A stretch of 64,000 nt of DNA from a bacterium (GCA_022072055.1 JAJVIK010000008.1:205980-269979), one strand, 5' to 3'; positions 42,694-51,749 are shown, counted from the first letter of the stretch. Notes: generated by a model from the letters alone, not told the origin. Program-made: numbers and translations.

Positions 42694-43131
42694 TCAAAGG
42701 TGAATGATCTTCACCCCGCTCCACTTTTCCTGAAGGTACTCCGCCACCAGTCGACGGTGGCATTGGTCCGGCTCCGGTTCGCTGCACAACAAGACCGAGC
42801 GGATGGAGAAGAGCTCGCGGGGAATCTTCTTCTCCACCTTCCTTTCACGGAGCAGGGCGAGGAATCCTCGCTCATAATCCCGCCAGCTCCCCTTTTCCTT
42901 CTTGTAGGCGTCGAGAATCTCCTGGGTGGGGGCAAGCAGCGGTTCATGGATGTATTCCGCGCCGCAGAGCTCCGAAAGGAAAAAGGGGAGATCCTCCCGC
43001 TTGGTGAAACGCGCCAGTTGCGAGGTGTTGTTCAGGCGGATGTCGATCAGACGACGAACGCCCGCGCTCCTCAAGGCTCCGAAGAACTGCTCGGCGGTTT
43101 TCTGGGCAAAACCGATTGTAAGGATCTCCAT
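42694..43131 (-). CDS. DUF488 protein, shorter copy
   Basis: 145 residues: ILTIGFAQKTAEQFFGALRS, VRRLIDIRLNNTSQLARFTK and VLLCSEPEPDQCHRRLVAEY. The C-x-E-x-P-x2-C-H-R motif is diagnostic of DUF488 and probably binds a metal or forms an active site. It overlaps the upstream DUF488 gene by 61 bases; because the domain starts at residue 3, the start cannot be moved downstream, so the overlap is real. Confidence 0.85.
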   Translation of the reverse strand: MEILTIGFAQKTAEQFFGALRSAGVRRLIDIRLNNTSQLARFTKREDLPFFLSELCGAEYIHEPLLAPTQEILDAYKKEKGSWRDYERGFLALLRERKVEKKIPRELFSIRSVLLCSEPEPDQCHRRLVAEYLQEKWSGVKIIHL

Positions 43132-43682
43132 GCTGGGGCCTCCTCGAAATCAAACAGGGATTGCTGAAGCGCGCCGCCGGGCGCTTTCTCCGCCTCTTCT
43201 CGCTCAAGAAGCTCGCGCTCGGATTCGACCCGCCCATCCCCGCGGATGTGAAGGACCTCGACCCCCTTCTCCGTCAACACGCGCGTGATCAGAAGCCGCC
43301 GGTGGCAGAGGCAGGGGTTTTCCTCGCTGCAGGCCAGGGCCACGCGCTCCGACCCGGCCAGATCCATCACGCGCGCGACACCGGAAGTGAACAGGCCGGA
43401 CTCGGCCACCTTCCCATACAGAACATGCCCCTCACGGTCGTAATACTTCAACCCTTGGGGGCGACCCCCAAGCTCCTTGCCGAGGAACAGATACTCTATC
43501 CCGGCCTCGCGCGCGGCGGCGCGGATCGCCTCCTGATTGAATTGCGGCGCGAATTTCGAGTAGGGGCTGGATCGCGTGTCCACCAGCACGGTGATCCCAT
43601 GCGCGCGGAGCAGGTCGATGAACCATTCCTCGGCGTGATTTGAGTGGCCGATGGTGTGAAGGGTCAGCGGCTTGAATGACAC
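43071..43682 (-). CDS. DUF488 protein, longer copy
   Basis: 203 residues from a GTG with GAGG eight bases upstream; the frame extends further from a TTG but without a ribosome site. Motifs: LHTIGHSNHAEEWFIDLLRA, VLVDTRSSPYSKFAPQFNQE, YLFLGKELGGRP and VALACSEENPCLCHRRLLIT. After the domain (from about residue 150) comes a charged tail (ESERELLEREEAEKAPGG) that includes the overlap with the second DUF488 gene. The two copies are diverged, so this is not a recent duplication. Confidence 0.85.
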   Translation of the reverse strand: MSFKPLTLHTIGHSNHAEEWFIDLLRAHGITVLVDTRSSPYSKFAPQFNQEAIRAAAREAGIEYLFLGKELGGRPQGLKYYDREGHVLYGKVAESGLFTSGVARVMDLAGSERVALACSEENPCLCHRRLLITRVLTEKGVEVLHIRGDGRVESERELLEREEAEKAPGGALQQSLFDFEEAPAWRSLQSVLPRKPPSSSSEP

Positions 43683-43739
43683 TCGGGAGACCTCGTTTGG
43701 AGTGAGACTCCGGGCAGTTCGCGTCTTGGCGCGCAACCC

Positions 43740-44150
43740 TCAATCGGGATACACAAACTCCACCGGAATCTCCACCTCCGGGTGAAGGCTTTTGTGGACC
43801 GGGCAGGCGTTGGCGGTATTCTCCATGAGCTGACGGTCCCCGGGAGAGAGTCCGGAGGGCATCTCGATCCGCACTTTAAGGCGGCGGATCCGTCGCGGAG
43901 CACCTTGCGACATCTCCTTGACCACATGCGCGCGAGCGCCGTCCAGGGTGAGGTTGTGACGTTGCGCCACGATCCCCATCGTGGTCAGCATGCAAGTCCC
44001 CAGCGCGGTGGCGACCAGGTCGGTGGGGGAAAAGGATTCTCCCTTCCCGCAATTGTCCACCGGCGCGTCGGTGATCAGAGTGGTCCCAGAGGGGCCATGA
44101 CGAGCCTCGGTCCTCAAGTCGCCGTGGTAAATGGAATGGATGTCAACCAT
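43740..44150 (-). CDS. OsmC/Ohr-family protein
   Basis: 136 residues from the ATG at 44150 (AAGGAGT before it). Two conserved cysteines lie in ATALGTCMLTTMG and ANACPVHKSLHP, the peroxidatic and resolving positions of the family, and the Arg/Glu region is in the opening strand (RTEARHGPSGTTLITDAP). OsmC proteins reduce organic hydroperoxides; this subgroup (with SFSPTDLVA) is the YhfA-like or OsmC type. It overlaps the end of the cobA-hemD gene by eight bases. Confidence 0.85.
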   Translation of the reverse strand: MVDIHSIYHGDLRTEARHGPSGTTLITDAPVDNCGKGESFSPTDLVATALGTCMLTTMGIVAQRHNLTLDGARAHVVKEMSQGAPRRIRRLKVRIEMPSGLSPGDRQLMENTANACPVHKSLHPEVEIPVEFVYPD

Positions 44151-45711
44151 TTGAAACTCCTTGCGTGGAGTCTGTTCGGAAGACCTCAAGAATACTCTCC
44201 AGAATCCCCGCGAGGGAAGCTGTCTTCGCCTCGTGAATCGCCTCGATACCCATCGCTTGGAGCGCGGCCGCAGTGGTCGGACCGATGCTGAAGACCTTCG
44301 ACGAACGAAGGAGGCGACTTGCCATTTCGGCGCCGAGACGCTCGCGGAACCCCTTGAGCGCCGAGGGACTGGCGAAGGTAATCGCATCCACGGCGCCCGA
44401 TCTAAGTTGCTCCTCGGCGCTCCATTCCCCGGCATGGGCCACGGTCCGATAGGCAATCACTCGGTCCACGAGGCCGCCGGCCTCGCTCAGCTGCCCGGCA
44501 AGCTCCTCGCGCGCGATCTCCGAGCACGGAAGCAGAAAACGCCCGCCCCTCACTTTGCCTTGCTCGATCAACGCCTTGGCCAGGGCGCGTCCGGTGGCCT
44601 CGGCGGGGATCAGGTCGGGGAAGAGCGAAAATTCGGAGAGCCTTCGGGAGGTCGCGTCTCCGACCACGCCAATCCGACAGGAGCCGAAGGCGCGAGAATC
44701 GAGCCCCTCCTCGAAGAGTCTCTGGAAAAAGAAATCCACCGCGTTTTTGCTCGTGAACAGCACCCAGTCATAGGTCCCGATTTCCCTGGCGGCTTCTCGG
44801 ATGGCCGAGTCTTCCTCGGGGGGGAGGATCGCGATGCAGGGGCAATCCAGGAGATGGGCGCCCAGCAGAGGGAGCTCCTCGCGCAAGGGATCGCTCGGAG
44901 GTGTGGGGGGATGGGTGATGGCGATCCTTCGACCGAGGAGCGGCAGGCGCCGCTCGCGCGGAGCGGCCAGACTGAGCACCTCCCCAACCAGCAGGACAAA
45001 GGGAATTCCCTTCTCGGGAGAACCGATCCCCTGTGCAAGCCCTGCCAAGGTCCCTTCGAGAATCCGCTCCTCGGGCGCGCTCGCGGTCAGGATGATCGCT
45101 GTCGGGCATTCGGGGGACATCCCTCCGGCGATCAGTCGGCGCGCGGCCTCAGCCGTTCTGCCGCCGGCCATGTAGAAGGCCAAAGTGCCCGAGTGGGCTA
45201 GCGCGTTCCAGTCGATCTGGGAGTTCGGTTTGGAGGGGTCCTCGTGGATGGTGGCGAAAGTGACGCTGGAGGCGAGGCCGCGATGAGTCAGGGGGATTCC
45301 AAGCGAGGCCGCGGCGGCGGACGCCGCGGTCACTCCCGGAATGATCTCAAAGGGAACTCCCGCGTCGGCCAGCGCGCATGCTTCCTCCCCAACTCGTCCG
45401 AAAACCGCCGGGTCCCCCCCCTTGAGGCGCGCCACGCGGAGGCCGGCCGAGGCCTTCTCAATCAGGATTCGGTTGATCTCAGGCTGCTGGATGCCATCGT
45501 GACCGGGACTCTTGCCGACATCAACGCGCTCGGCTGTGGGAGGGACCTCATCGAGGAGCGCGAGTGGAATCAGGCGGTCATGCACGACCACATCGCAGCC
45601 GGCGAGACGCGAGAAACCAAGGCAGGTGATCAGCCTCGGGTCCCCCGGTCCCGCGCCGATTAAGCTGACAAAACCTCCCCCCCGGCTATCCCCGCTCCTG
45701 GATTGGGACAT
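44143..45711 (-). CDS. cobA-hemD: Fused uroporphyrinogen-III methyltransferase / uroporphyrinogen-III synthase
   Basis: 522 residues. The N-terminal ~250 residues are a CobA/SUMT: FVSLIGAGPGDPRLITCLGF, VARLKGGDPAVFGRVGEEA, ITAASAAAASLGIPLTHRG and GTLAFYMAGG. The C-terminal ~255 residues are HemD: LLGRRIAITHP, YDWVLFTSKNAVDFFFQRL and DAITFASPSALKGF, then FSIGPTTAAAL. The first makes precorrin-2 for sirohaem or B12 and the second closes the tetrapyrrole ring, so one protein sits at the branch point. This fusion is known in several phyla. The only ATG (45711) lies inside the citrate synthase gene, a 26-base overlap. Confidence 0.88.
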   Translation of the reverse strand: MSQSRSGDSRGGGFVSLIGAGPGDPRLITCLGFSRLAGCDVVVHDRLIPLALLDEVPPTAERVDVGKSPGHDGIQQPEINRILIEKASAGLRVARLKGGDPAVFGRVGEEACALADAGVPFEIIPGVTAASAAAASLGIPLTHRGLASSVTFATIHEDPSKPNSQIDWNALAHSGTLAFYMAGGRTAEAARRLIAGGMSPECPTAIILTASAPEERILEGTLAGLAQGIGSPEKGIPFVLLVGEVLSLAAPRERRLPLLGRRIAITHPPTPPSDPLREELPLLGAHLLDCPCIAILPPEEDSAIREAAREIGTYDWVLFTSKNAVDFFFQRLFEEGLDSRAFGSCRIGVVGDATSRRLSEFSLFPDLIPAEATGRALAKALIEQGKVRGGRFLLPCSEIAREELAGQLSEAGGLVDRVIAYRTVAHAGEWSAEEQLRSGAVDAITFASPSALKGFRERLGAEMASRLLRSSKVFSIGPTTAAALQAMGIEAIHEAKTASLAGILESILEVFRTDSTQGVSNG

Positions 45712-46933
45712 ATTCGACTCGGAGCGGACCCACATAGACATCCTGGGGGCGGAAGATGCGGTTGTTCTTGAGATACTCGATGGTTCGCGCCCCCCAGCCG
45801 GTGACCCGGCTGACGGCGAAGATCGGTGTGAACATGGCCTTGTCGATCCCCATCGCGGCATACACGATCCCGGAATAGAAGTCCACGTTCGGGAAGACCC
45901 CCTTCTTCGCGCCCAAGTCCCCGACAACCAGCTTTTCCAGCTTCTCCGCGATGTCGTAGAGCTTGCGAATTTCGGGATCGCGCTGGGAGAGCAGCTCCGC
46001 AAGCGGGTGGAGGACCCTCGCGCGGGGATCGTAGGCCTTGTAGACCCGGTGGCCGAAGCCCATTACCTTCCGCTTCTTGGCGCGACTTTCCTCGTACCAA
46101 CCGTCAACCTTGGCCGGATCGCCGATTTCCTCGAGAGTGTGGAGCACCGCCTCGTTGGCGCCGCCGTGCAGCGGTCCCTTGAGGCTCCCGATTCCCGCCA
46201 CCAGCGAACTGTACATGTCGGACATGGAGGAGTTCACCACCATGCTGGCGAAGGTCGAGGCGTTGATCCCGTGGTCGGCGTGCAGGATCAGGCAGATGTC
46301 CATCACCCGGGCGTCATCCGGGCTGGGCTGTTTGCCGGTCATCATCCGAATGAAATCCGCGGCCAGGGATTGGCTGGGATCGGGCGCGAGCGGTTTTTCG
46401 CCGGCGCGAATCCGGGAAATCGCCCCAACGACGGTCGGGAAGCGCGCGATCATCTTGATGACCACCTCGGTTTGAGCCTCCACCGAGGTGTCATCGGCGT
46501 CCGGATCGAGCATCCCCAGGATCGAAACCAGAGTTCGCAGACCGGTCATCGCGTGGTTCTCGCGAATCGGCAGGCGTTCAAGATACGGTTCGATCTCACT
46601 CGGCAGGGCGCGATACTTGCTGAGTTTCGCTTTGAAATCCTCAAATTCCTTAAGTGTGGGAAGCTTGCCGTAGAGCAAGAGATAAGCGGTCTCCTCAAAA
46701 GAGGACTTCTGGGAAAGATCGAAGGTGTCCAGACCGCAATAGATCAGCCATCCCTTGGGACCGTTGACATAACCCACCTTGCTTTCGCAGGTGATGGCAT
46801 CCTCCAGGCCGGGTCCAATCTCGCAGGTGACCGGCCACTGAATCGCGGTGGTCAGGCTGGGATCCGGCTCGGAGTCGGTCTCCTGATAGGCTTTCTCCTT
46901 GGCTTTGCGGACAATCTCTTCGATGTGCGGCAT
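45686..46933 (-). CDS. gltA: Citrate synthase
   Basis: 415 residues from the ATG at 46933 (GGGAGC before it); a GTG ten codons upstream is less likely. The catalytic residues are in LILHADHGINASTFAS (His), GFGHRVYKAYDPRA (His) and NVDFYSGIVYAAM (Asp). The region LKGPLHGGANEAVL is also conserved. It condenses acetyl-CoA and oxaloacetate at the entry of the TCA cycle. It starts 13 bases after asd and overlaps cobA-hemD, a tightly packed minus-strand operon. Confidence 0.95.
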   Translation of the reverse strand: MPHIEEIVRKAKEKAYQETDSEPDPSLTTAIQWPVTCEIGPGLEDAITCESKVGYVNGPKGWLIYCGLDTFDLSQKSSFEETAYLLLYGKLPTLKEFEDFKAKLSKYRALPSEIEPYLERLPIRENHAMTGLRTLVSILGMLDPDADDTSVEAQTEVVIKMIARFPTVVGAISRIRAGEKPLAPDPSQSLAADFIRMMTGKQPSPDDARVMDICLILHADHGINASTFASMVVNSSMSDMYSSLVAGIGSLKGPLHGGANEAVLHTLEEIGDPAKVDGWYEESRAKKRKVMGFGHRVYKAYDPRARVLHPLAELLSQRDPEIRKLYDIAEKLEKLVVGDLGAKKGVFPNVDFYSGIVYAAMGIDKAMFTPIFAVSRVTGWGARTIEYLKNNRIFRPQDVYVGPLRVEYVPIQERG

Positions 46934-46946
46934 CAGGCAGCTCCCA

Positions 46947-47969
46947 TTATGATATATTCCCACCCTCGGCGATCAGCGCCTCGGCGATTTGCACGGCGTT
47001 GAGGGCCGCCCCCTTTCGGAGCTGGTCCCCGCTGATAAAGATCTCCAATCCGCGTCCATCGGGCTGCGACAGGTCCTGACGGATGCGCCCCACAAGGACC
47101 TCATCCCGCCCGCTGGCCTCAATCGGCATCGGAAAGTGGTTTTTCTCCCGGTCGTCCACTAAAATCAACCCCGGAGCTTTGCGGATGGCCTCCCGCGCCT
47201 CCTCGACCGAAACCGGGCGCTCGAATTCGAGGTTCACGGCCTCGGAGTGGGCGCGCATCACCGGGACTCGGATACAGGTCACGCCAAGGCGCATGTCCGG
47301 ATCGCCGAAGATCTTCTTCATCTCGGCGATCACCTTGTTTTCCTCGCCGTTATAGCCGTTGACCTCAATCGCGGCATTATGCGAATACAGATTGAAGGCC
47401 AGCTGATGAGGCAGGGCCTTCTTCGTCAGCGGTTTTCCCTCAAGGACCTCATGGGTTTGAGTCACCAGTTCATTCATCGCCGCCGCCCCCGCGCCGCTCG
47501 CCGATTGGTAGGTGGCGACCACCATCCGGCGAACTCGTGAAAGTCGGTACAGCGGCCAGACCGCGACCGCCAGGATCGCCGCGCAGCAGTTGGGATTGGC
47601 GATCAGGCCCGGATGGGAGCGGATGGCCGAGGCGTTCACCTCCGGCACCACCAGGGGGACACCGTTCTCCATCCGAAACGCCGAGGTGTTGTCCACAATC
47701 ACCGCGCCCGCCTGGACCGCGCGCTCCCGGAAGGTCCGAGTCACCGAGGCTCCAGCCGATGACAGGACAATCTCCCCCTTGGCGAACGAATGCTTGCCAA
47801 GTTCCGCCACGGTGAGCTCCTGGCCTTTGAAGGTCACCTTCTTTCCCACGGAGCGACTGGAGGCGAGCGGGACCAACTCATCCACCGGGAATTCCCGCTC
47901 GGAAAGGCACTCCAACATGACTTGACCGACCGCTCCGGTCACTCCGACAACACTGACACGATACCCCAT
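46947..47969 (-). CDS. asd: Aspartate-semialdehyde dehydrogenase
   Basis: 340 residues from the ATG at 47969, where the family starts (MGYRVSVVGVTGAVGQVML, the NADP-binding loop). The catalytic Cys lies in IANPNCCAAILAVAV, the active-site region is YQSASGAGAAAMNEL, and the His/Arg substrate region is IRVPVMRAHSEAVNLEF. The enzyme reduces aspartyl phosphate to the semialdehyde for lysine, threonine, methionine and diaminopimelate. Upstream ATGs (48005, 48008) exist but lack a ribosome site. The gap 47970-48206 to the divergent NSS gene shows no clear promoter. Confidence 0.94.
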   Translation of the reverse strand: MGYRVSVVGVTGAVGQVMLECLSEREFPVDELVPLASSRSVGKKVTFKGQELTVAELGKHSFAKGEIVLSSAGASVTRTFRERAVQAGAVIVDNTSAFRMENGVPLVVPEVNASAIRSHPGLIANPNCCAAILAVAVWPLYRLSRVRRMVVATYQSASGAGAAAMNELVTQTHEVLEGKPLTKKALPHQLAFNLYSHNAAIEVNGYNGEENKVIAEMKKIFGDPDMRLGVTCIRVPVMRAHSEAVNLEFERPVSVEEAREAIRKAPGLILVDDREKNHFPMPIEASGRDEVLVGRIRQDLSQPDGRGLEIFISGDQLRKGAALNAVQIAEALIAEGGNIS

Positions 47970-48206
47970 GATTGAACCACTACCTCTAAAGCGCTTTTCC
48001 CTCATCATGCGGGAAGAAGCAGTTTAGCAAAAGGGGTTAGGGCATGGCAGTCCCACGGAAGGATTCGAGGCCCTCGGGGTGGCGTGGCCCGATTGGAGTG
48101 CCCCATCTTTCGGAATTCCCGTCTTGTGCTTTCGTCCGTGGCGGGTTTGAATACGCTCCCTGGCTCGCGCACGCGGGCCGAGAGCCGAGGAAGAGGGGGG
48201 CAGAGA

Positions 48207-49832
48207 GTGGCCGAGCTGAAAAAGGAGCAGTGGGCGACCCGCATCGGCGTGATCATGGCGGTCGCGGGATCCGCGGTCGGGCTGGGTAATTTCCTTCGTT
48301 TCCCGGGGCTTGCCGCGAAGTACGGGGGAGGGGCCTTCATGATCCCCTACTTCATTTCCCTTCTGCTGATCGGAATCCCCATCTGCTGGTGTGAATGGAC
48401 TTTGGGCCGCTATGGGGGGCAGCGGGGGTACAACAGCGCCCCGGGGATCTTCCGAGTTCTCACGAAATCCGGCGGATCGATCTATTTCGGGGTCCTCGCG
48501 GTCATTGTCCCGCTGGTCATCTACATGTACTACGTCTTCATCGAGTCCTGGTGTTTGGCGTATGCCTGGTATTATCTCACCGGAGGGATGCCGCAAAGTG
48601 TGGGGACCGACACCACCCCCTTCAAGCAGTTTTTCGCGGATTTTGTCGGCACGGGGGACAATGGGCTGGTTCTCGGCGGCCGTCTCAGTCCCGCGGTGGT
48701 CTTTCTGCTGGTGGTCTTTGTCATGAACTTCTACCTGATCTATCGCGGTCTTTCCAAAGGCATTGAGACCTTCTGCAAGTTCGCGATGCCCTCGCTGATT
48801 TTCTTCGCGATCCTTGTGTTGATCCGGGTCCTCACCCTCGGCACTCCCAACCCCGAGTTTCCGGACCGAAATGTCAGCAACGGGCTTGGTTTTATGTGGA
48901 ACCTCAAGGTGCCGGAGGGGGGCTCGGTTTGGACATTGCTCAATCCGATCCACAACCCGGAGATTTGGCTTCAGGCCGCCGGGCAGATCTTCTTCAGCCT
49001 CTCGGTCGGTTTTGGGATCGTGATGACCTACGCGAGCTACTTGAGGGCCAAGGATGACGTGGTCCTGTCCGGAATCTCCGCCACCGCCACAAACGAGTTC
49101 TGCGAGGTCTGCCTGGGCGGGTTGATCACCGTTCCCGCCGCGTTCATCTTCCTTGGCGGCGACGCCATCACCAATGTGGCCGGCTCCTCCCTCGGCATGG
49201 GGTTCCTGACCCTCCCCGCCGTGTTTGAGCGCATGCCCATCGGGCATTTCTTCGGGTTCATCTGGTTCTTCCTGCTGTTTCTGGCCGCGATCACCTCCTC
49301 GCTTTCCATGCTCCAGCCGGTGATTGCTTTTCTGGAGGAGGGTTTTGGCCTCGCGCGGCGCGCCTCGGTGACCTTCCTCGGGCTGCTCACCTTGATCGGG
49401 AGCTTTTTCGTGGTCTACTTCAGCAAGGACCTGGAGGCCTTGGACACCATGGATTTCTGGATTGGCCAGGTCGGCATCTTCCTCCTCGGCACGATCACCG
49501 TGATCTTCTTCGGGTGGGTGTTGGGGATAGAAAGAGGATTTGAGGAGGCGCACCGTGGCGCGCACATTCGGATCCCCGGTTTCTTCAGATTCATCATCAA
49601 GTATCTTTCGCCCCTGTATCTGATCTCCATCTTCAGTCTGTTCATTTACCAAAACCTGGTGGTGAAGGCGACCGAGGAGGGGTCTTATGTGTGGCGCGCC
49701 CTCTACAAGCATGAGACCCAGATCACGCTTGGGTTCATTCTGATCCTGATCGTGTTCTTCACCATGTTGGTGAACCTTGCGGGCAAACGTTGGCGCGAGC
49801 GTGAAGCGAGCGCCGGAGGAGGCGGGCTCTGA
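48207..49832 (+). CDS. Sodium-dependent transporter of the NSS (SNF) family
   Basis: 541 residues from a GTG preceded by GAGGAAGAGGGGGG. Twelve membrane segments; the sodium and substrate site of helix 1 is GSAVGLGNFLRFPGLAAKYG, with the unwound NFLRFP part, and helix 6 has GQIFFSLSVGFGIVMTYASY, as in LeuT and MetP relatives. NSS proteins take up amino acids with sodium. The C-terminus is basic. The next small gene starts on the overlapping TGATG, which supports it as a partner. Confidence 0.9.
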   Translation: MAELKKEQWATRIGVIMAVAGSAVGLGNFLRFPGLAAKYGGGAFMIPYFISLLLIGIPICWCEWTLGRYGGQRGYNSAPGIFRVLTKSGGSIYFGVLAVIVPLVIYMYYVFIESWCLAYAWYYLTGGMPQSVGTDTTPFKQFFADFVGTGDNGLVLGGRLSPAVVFLLVVFVMNFYLIYRGLSKGIETFCKFAMPSLIFFAILVLIRVLTLGTPNPEFPDRNVSNGLGFMWNLKVPEGGSVWTLLNPIHNPEIWLQAAGQIFFSLSVGFGIVMTYASYLRAKDDVVLSGISATATNEFCEVCLGGLITVPAAFIFLGGDAITNVAGSSLGMGFLTLPAVFERMPIGHFFGFIWFFLLFLAAITSSLSMLQPVIAFLEEGFGLARRASVTFLGLLTLIGSFFVVYFSKDLEALDTMDFWIGQVGIFLLGTITVIFFGWVLGIERGFEEAHRGAHIRIPGFFRFIIKYLSPLYLISIFSLFIYQNLVVKATEEGSYVWRALYKHETQITLGFILILIVFFTMLVNLAGKRWREREASAGGGGL

Positions 49833-49984
49833 TGGAAACGAGCGGGTGGATCTTTCTCTTGGTGTCCTGTTCATTCGTCACAATCTTGACGGTTTACTGC
49901 TTTTGGAAAGTCCTATCCCTTCCAAGCGAGGTGGATGAAGACCTCCATGCCCCATTGGACATCGACACGCGAGACTTGGAGTAG
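49832..49984 (+). CDS. Small membrane partner of the NSS transporter
   Basis: 50 residues, not long enough for most gene callers. One membrane helix (WIFLLVSCSFVTILTVYCFW) is followed by KVLSLPSEVDEDLHAPLDID and a short acidic end. Small proteins of this size and with an H-A-P-L-D-I-D-T tail are commonly encoded just after bacterial NSS genes; in Corynebacterium the short MetS protein is needed for MetP transport, which is a possible model. The TGATG overlap shows translational coupling. Confidence 0.8.
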   Translation: METSGWIFLLVSCSFVTILTVYCFWKVLSLPSEVDEDLHAPLDIDTRDLE

Positions 49985-50029
49985 CCCCTCACGCGGCGGC
50001 GGTAGCCAAAGGTCCGTTTTTTCCCGAAG

Positions 50030-50217
50030 ATGGAGAGGAGCGGAGGGAACTCATCGAGCATCTTGAGGCCAATGGATACAATCTCCTCCGAGAGGGAGCA
50101 AACCACTCCACTTATGCAAACCAGGTAAAGACTATTCCGGTAAAGCGTCATCGAACTCTAGACCGGATCACGGCCAATGAAATCTGCAAACAGGCTGGCT
50201 TGAAGACGAGGTCTTAA
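50030..50217 (+). pseudogene. hicA-like remnant without an in-frame start
   Basis: From about 50041 one frame reads RRELIEHLEANGYNLLREGA, NHSTYANQVKTIPVKRHRTL, DRITANEICKQAGL and stops at 50217. This is the YcfA/HicA pattern with the catalytic His in NHS. The frame is open back to 49939 but has no ATG, GTG or TTG. An ATG at 50030 reads MER in the next frame, so a small insertion or deletion between 50033 and 50047 would restore a normal HicA start. No hicB is beside it. Confidence 0.65.
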
Positions 50218-50225
50218 AGAATCTC

Positions 50226-51749
50226 ATGTCCACTCCGATTCTTGAAATGCGGGATATCTCGAAGGACTTCGATGGGGTCCACGCCCTTTCGCATGTGAAC
50301 TTTTCGGTGGCGGAGGGGGAAATCCACGCGCTGGTGGGGGAGAACGGCGCGGGAAAATCGACCCTGATGAAAATCCTCTCCGGGGTGTATCCCCACGGGT
50401 CCTATGGCGGCGGGATCCACTACCGAGGCCAGGAGGCCCGCTTCGCCGACACCCGCGCCGCGCAAGACTCCGGGATCGCGATCATCCACCAGGAGCTCAA
50501 CCTGGTGTCCGGGATGACCGTGGCGGAAAACATCTTTCTGGGGCGCGAGCCGAACCGCTTCGGGTGGGTGGACTGGCGTCGCATGCGCGCCGAGGCGCGC
50601 GCCCTGCTCGACCGCCTGGGGTTGGATTTCCCTCCAGAGACTCCCGTCTCCTCGCTTTCGGTCGGTCAGTGCCAGATGACGGAAATCGCCAAAGCCCTCA
50701 GCCAGAAGGTGGATCTGTTGATCCTGGATGAGCCGACCAGCGCGCTCACCGATCCGGAGATCGAGCGCTTGTTCGAGCTGCTCTTCCAGCTTAGGAGTCA
50801 GGGGGTCACCTCGATCTACATCTCCCACAAACTGGAGGAGGTGTTCCGTCTGGCGGACACCATCACGGTCCTGCGGGATGGGCGCGCGGTGGGCACTTGG
50901 GCGCGGGATGAGACCGATCCGCGACGGGTGGTGGCGGCGATGGTGGGGCGGGACATCAGCGACCTGTTCCCTTGGCAGACACGGTCCGCAGGGGATCCGG
51001 CGCTGGAGGTGGAGGGCCTTACGGTCACCGACCCCTCGGCGCATCGTCCGATCCTGGACAACATCTCCTTCGCCCTGCGCGCGGGGGAGATCCTTGGGGT
51101 GGCGGGGCTGATGGGGGCTGGAAGGACCGAGCTCGCCGGCTCGCTCTTCGGGGTCCCGCCCGGAAAGCTCGTCGGGAAGGTTCGGGTGAACGGAGCGCCG
51201 GTGGAGATCCGCCATCCCTTGGACGCCATTCGGCGGGGAATTGCGCTGCTCACCGAGGACCGCAAACAGAGCGGCCTGCTTTTCAACCTCTCCATCGCGA
51301 AGAACATCACCCTGGCCGCGTTGGACCGGGTCGCATCCGGCCCGATGTTGAACCCCGCCTCGGAGCGCGCGCTCGCCGCGGATTACGCCGGGCGGCTGAC
51401 CGTGAAGAGCGCCAACCTGGCCAACCTGGTCGGGACTCTATCGGGCGGGAATCAGCAGAAGGTGTTGCTCGCGCGTTGGTTGGCCACTGAGCCGAGGATT
51501 TTGATTCTCGATGAACCCACGCGCGGGATTGATGTCGGCGCGAAGGTGGAGATCTATCGCTTGATGATCGAGCTGGCCCGCGCCGGGCTGGCGATCCTGA
51601 TGATCTCCTCCGAGCTGCCCGAAGTCCTTGGGATGAGCGACCGCATCCTGGTCATGCGCGAGGGGCGCATCGCGGGGGAGCTTTCGCGCGAGGCGGCCTC
51701 CGAGGAAGAGGTCATGCACCTCGCCACGGGAGTGGCCAAGGCGGCATGA
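50226..51749 (+). CDS. Sugar ABC transporter ATPase with two ATPase domains (XylG/MmsA/RbsA type)
   Basis: 507 residues with two ABC domains. First: Walker A GENGAGKSTLMK, signature LSVGQCQMTEIAKAL, Walker B LLILDEPTSALT. Second: degenerate Walker A GLMGAGRTELAG, signature LSGGNQQKVLLARW, Walker B LILDEPTRGIDVG. The insert YPHGSYGGGIHYRGQEARFA is typical for XylG-like ATPases that serve xylose or related sugars. The permease and binding-protein genes normally follow in the same operon but are absent here; the next gene is a broken DUF4258 remnant. Confidence 0.9.
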   Translation: MSTPILEMRDISKDFDGVHALSHVNFSVAEGEIHALVGENGAGKSTLMKILSGVYPHGSYGGGIHYRGQEARFADTRAAQDSGIAIIHQELNLVSGMTVAENIFLGREPNRFGWVDWRRMRAEARALLDRLGLDFPPETPVSSLSVGQCQMTEIAKALSQKVDLLILDEPTSALTDPEIERLFELLFQLRSQGVTSIYISHKLEEVFRLADTITVLRDGRAVGTWARDETDPRRVVAAMVGRDISDLFPWQTRSAGDPALEVEGLTVTDPSAHRPILDNISFALRAGEILGVAGLMGAGRTELAGSLFGVPPGKLVGKVRVNGAPVEIRHPLDAIRRGIALLTEDRKQSGLLFNLSIAKNITLAALDRVASGPMLNPASERALAADYAGRLTVKSANLANLVGTLSGGNQQKVLLARWLATEPRILILDEPTRGIDVGAKVEIYRLMIELARAGLAILMISSELPEVLGMSDRILVMREGRIAGELSREAASEEEVMHLATGVAKAA

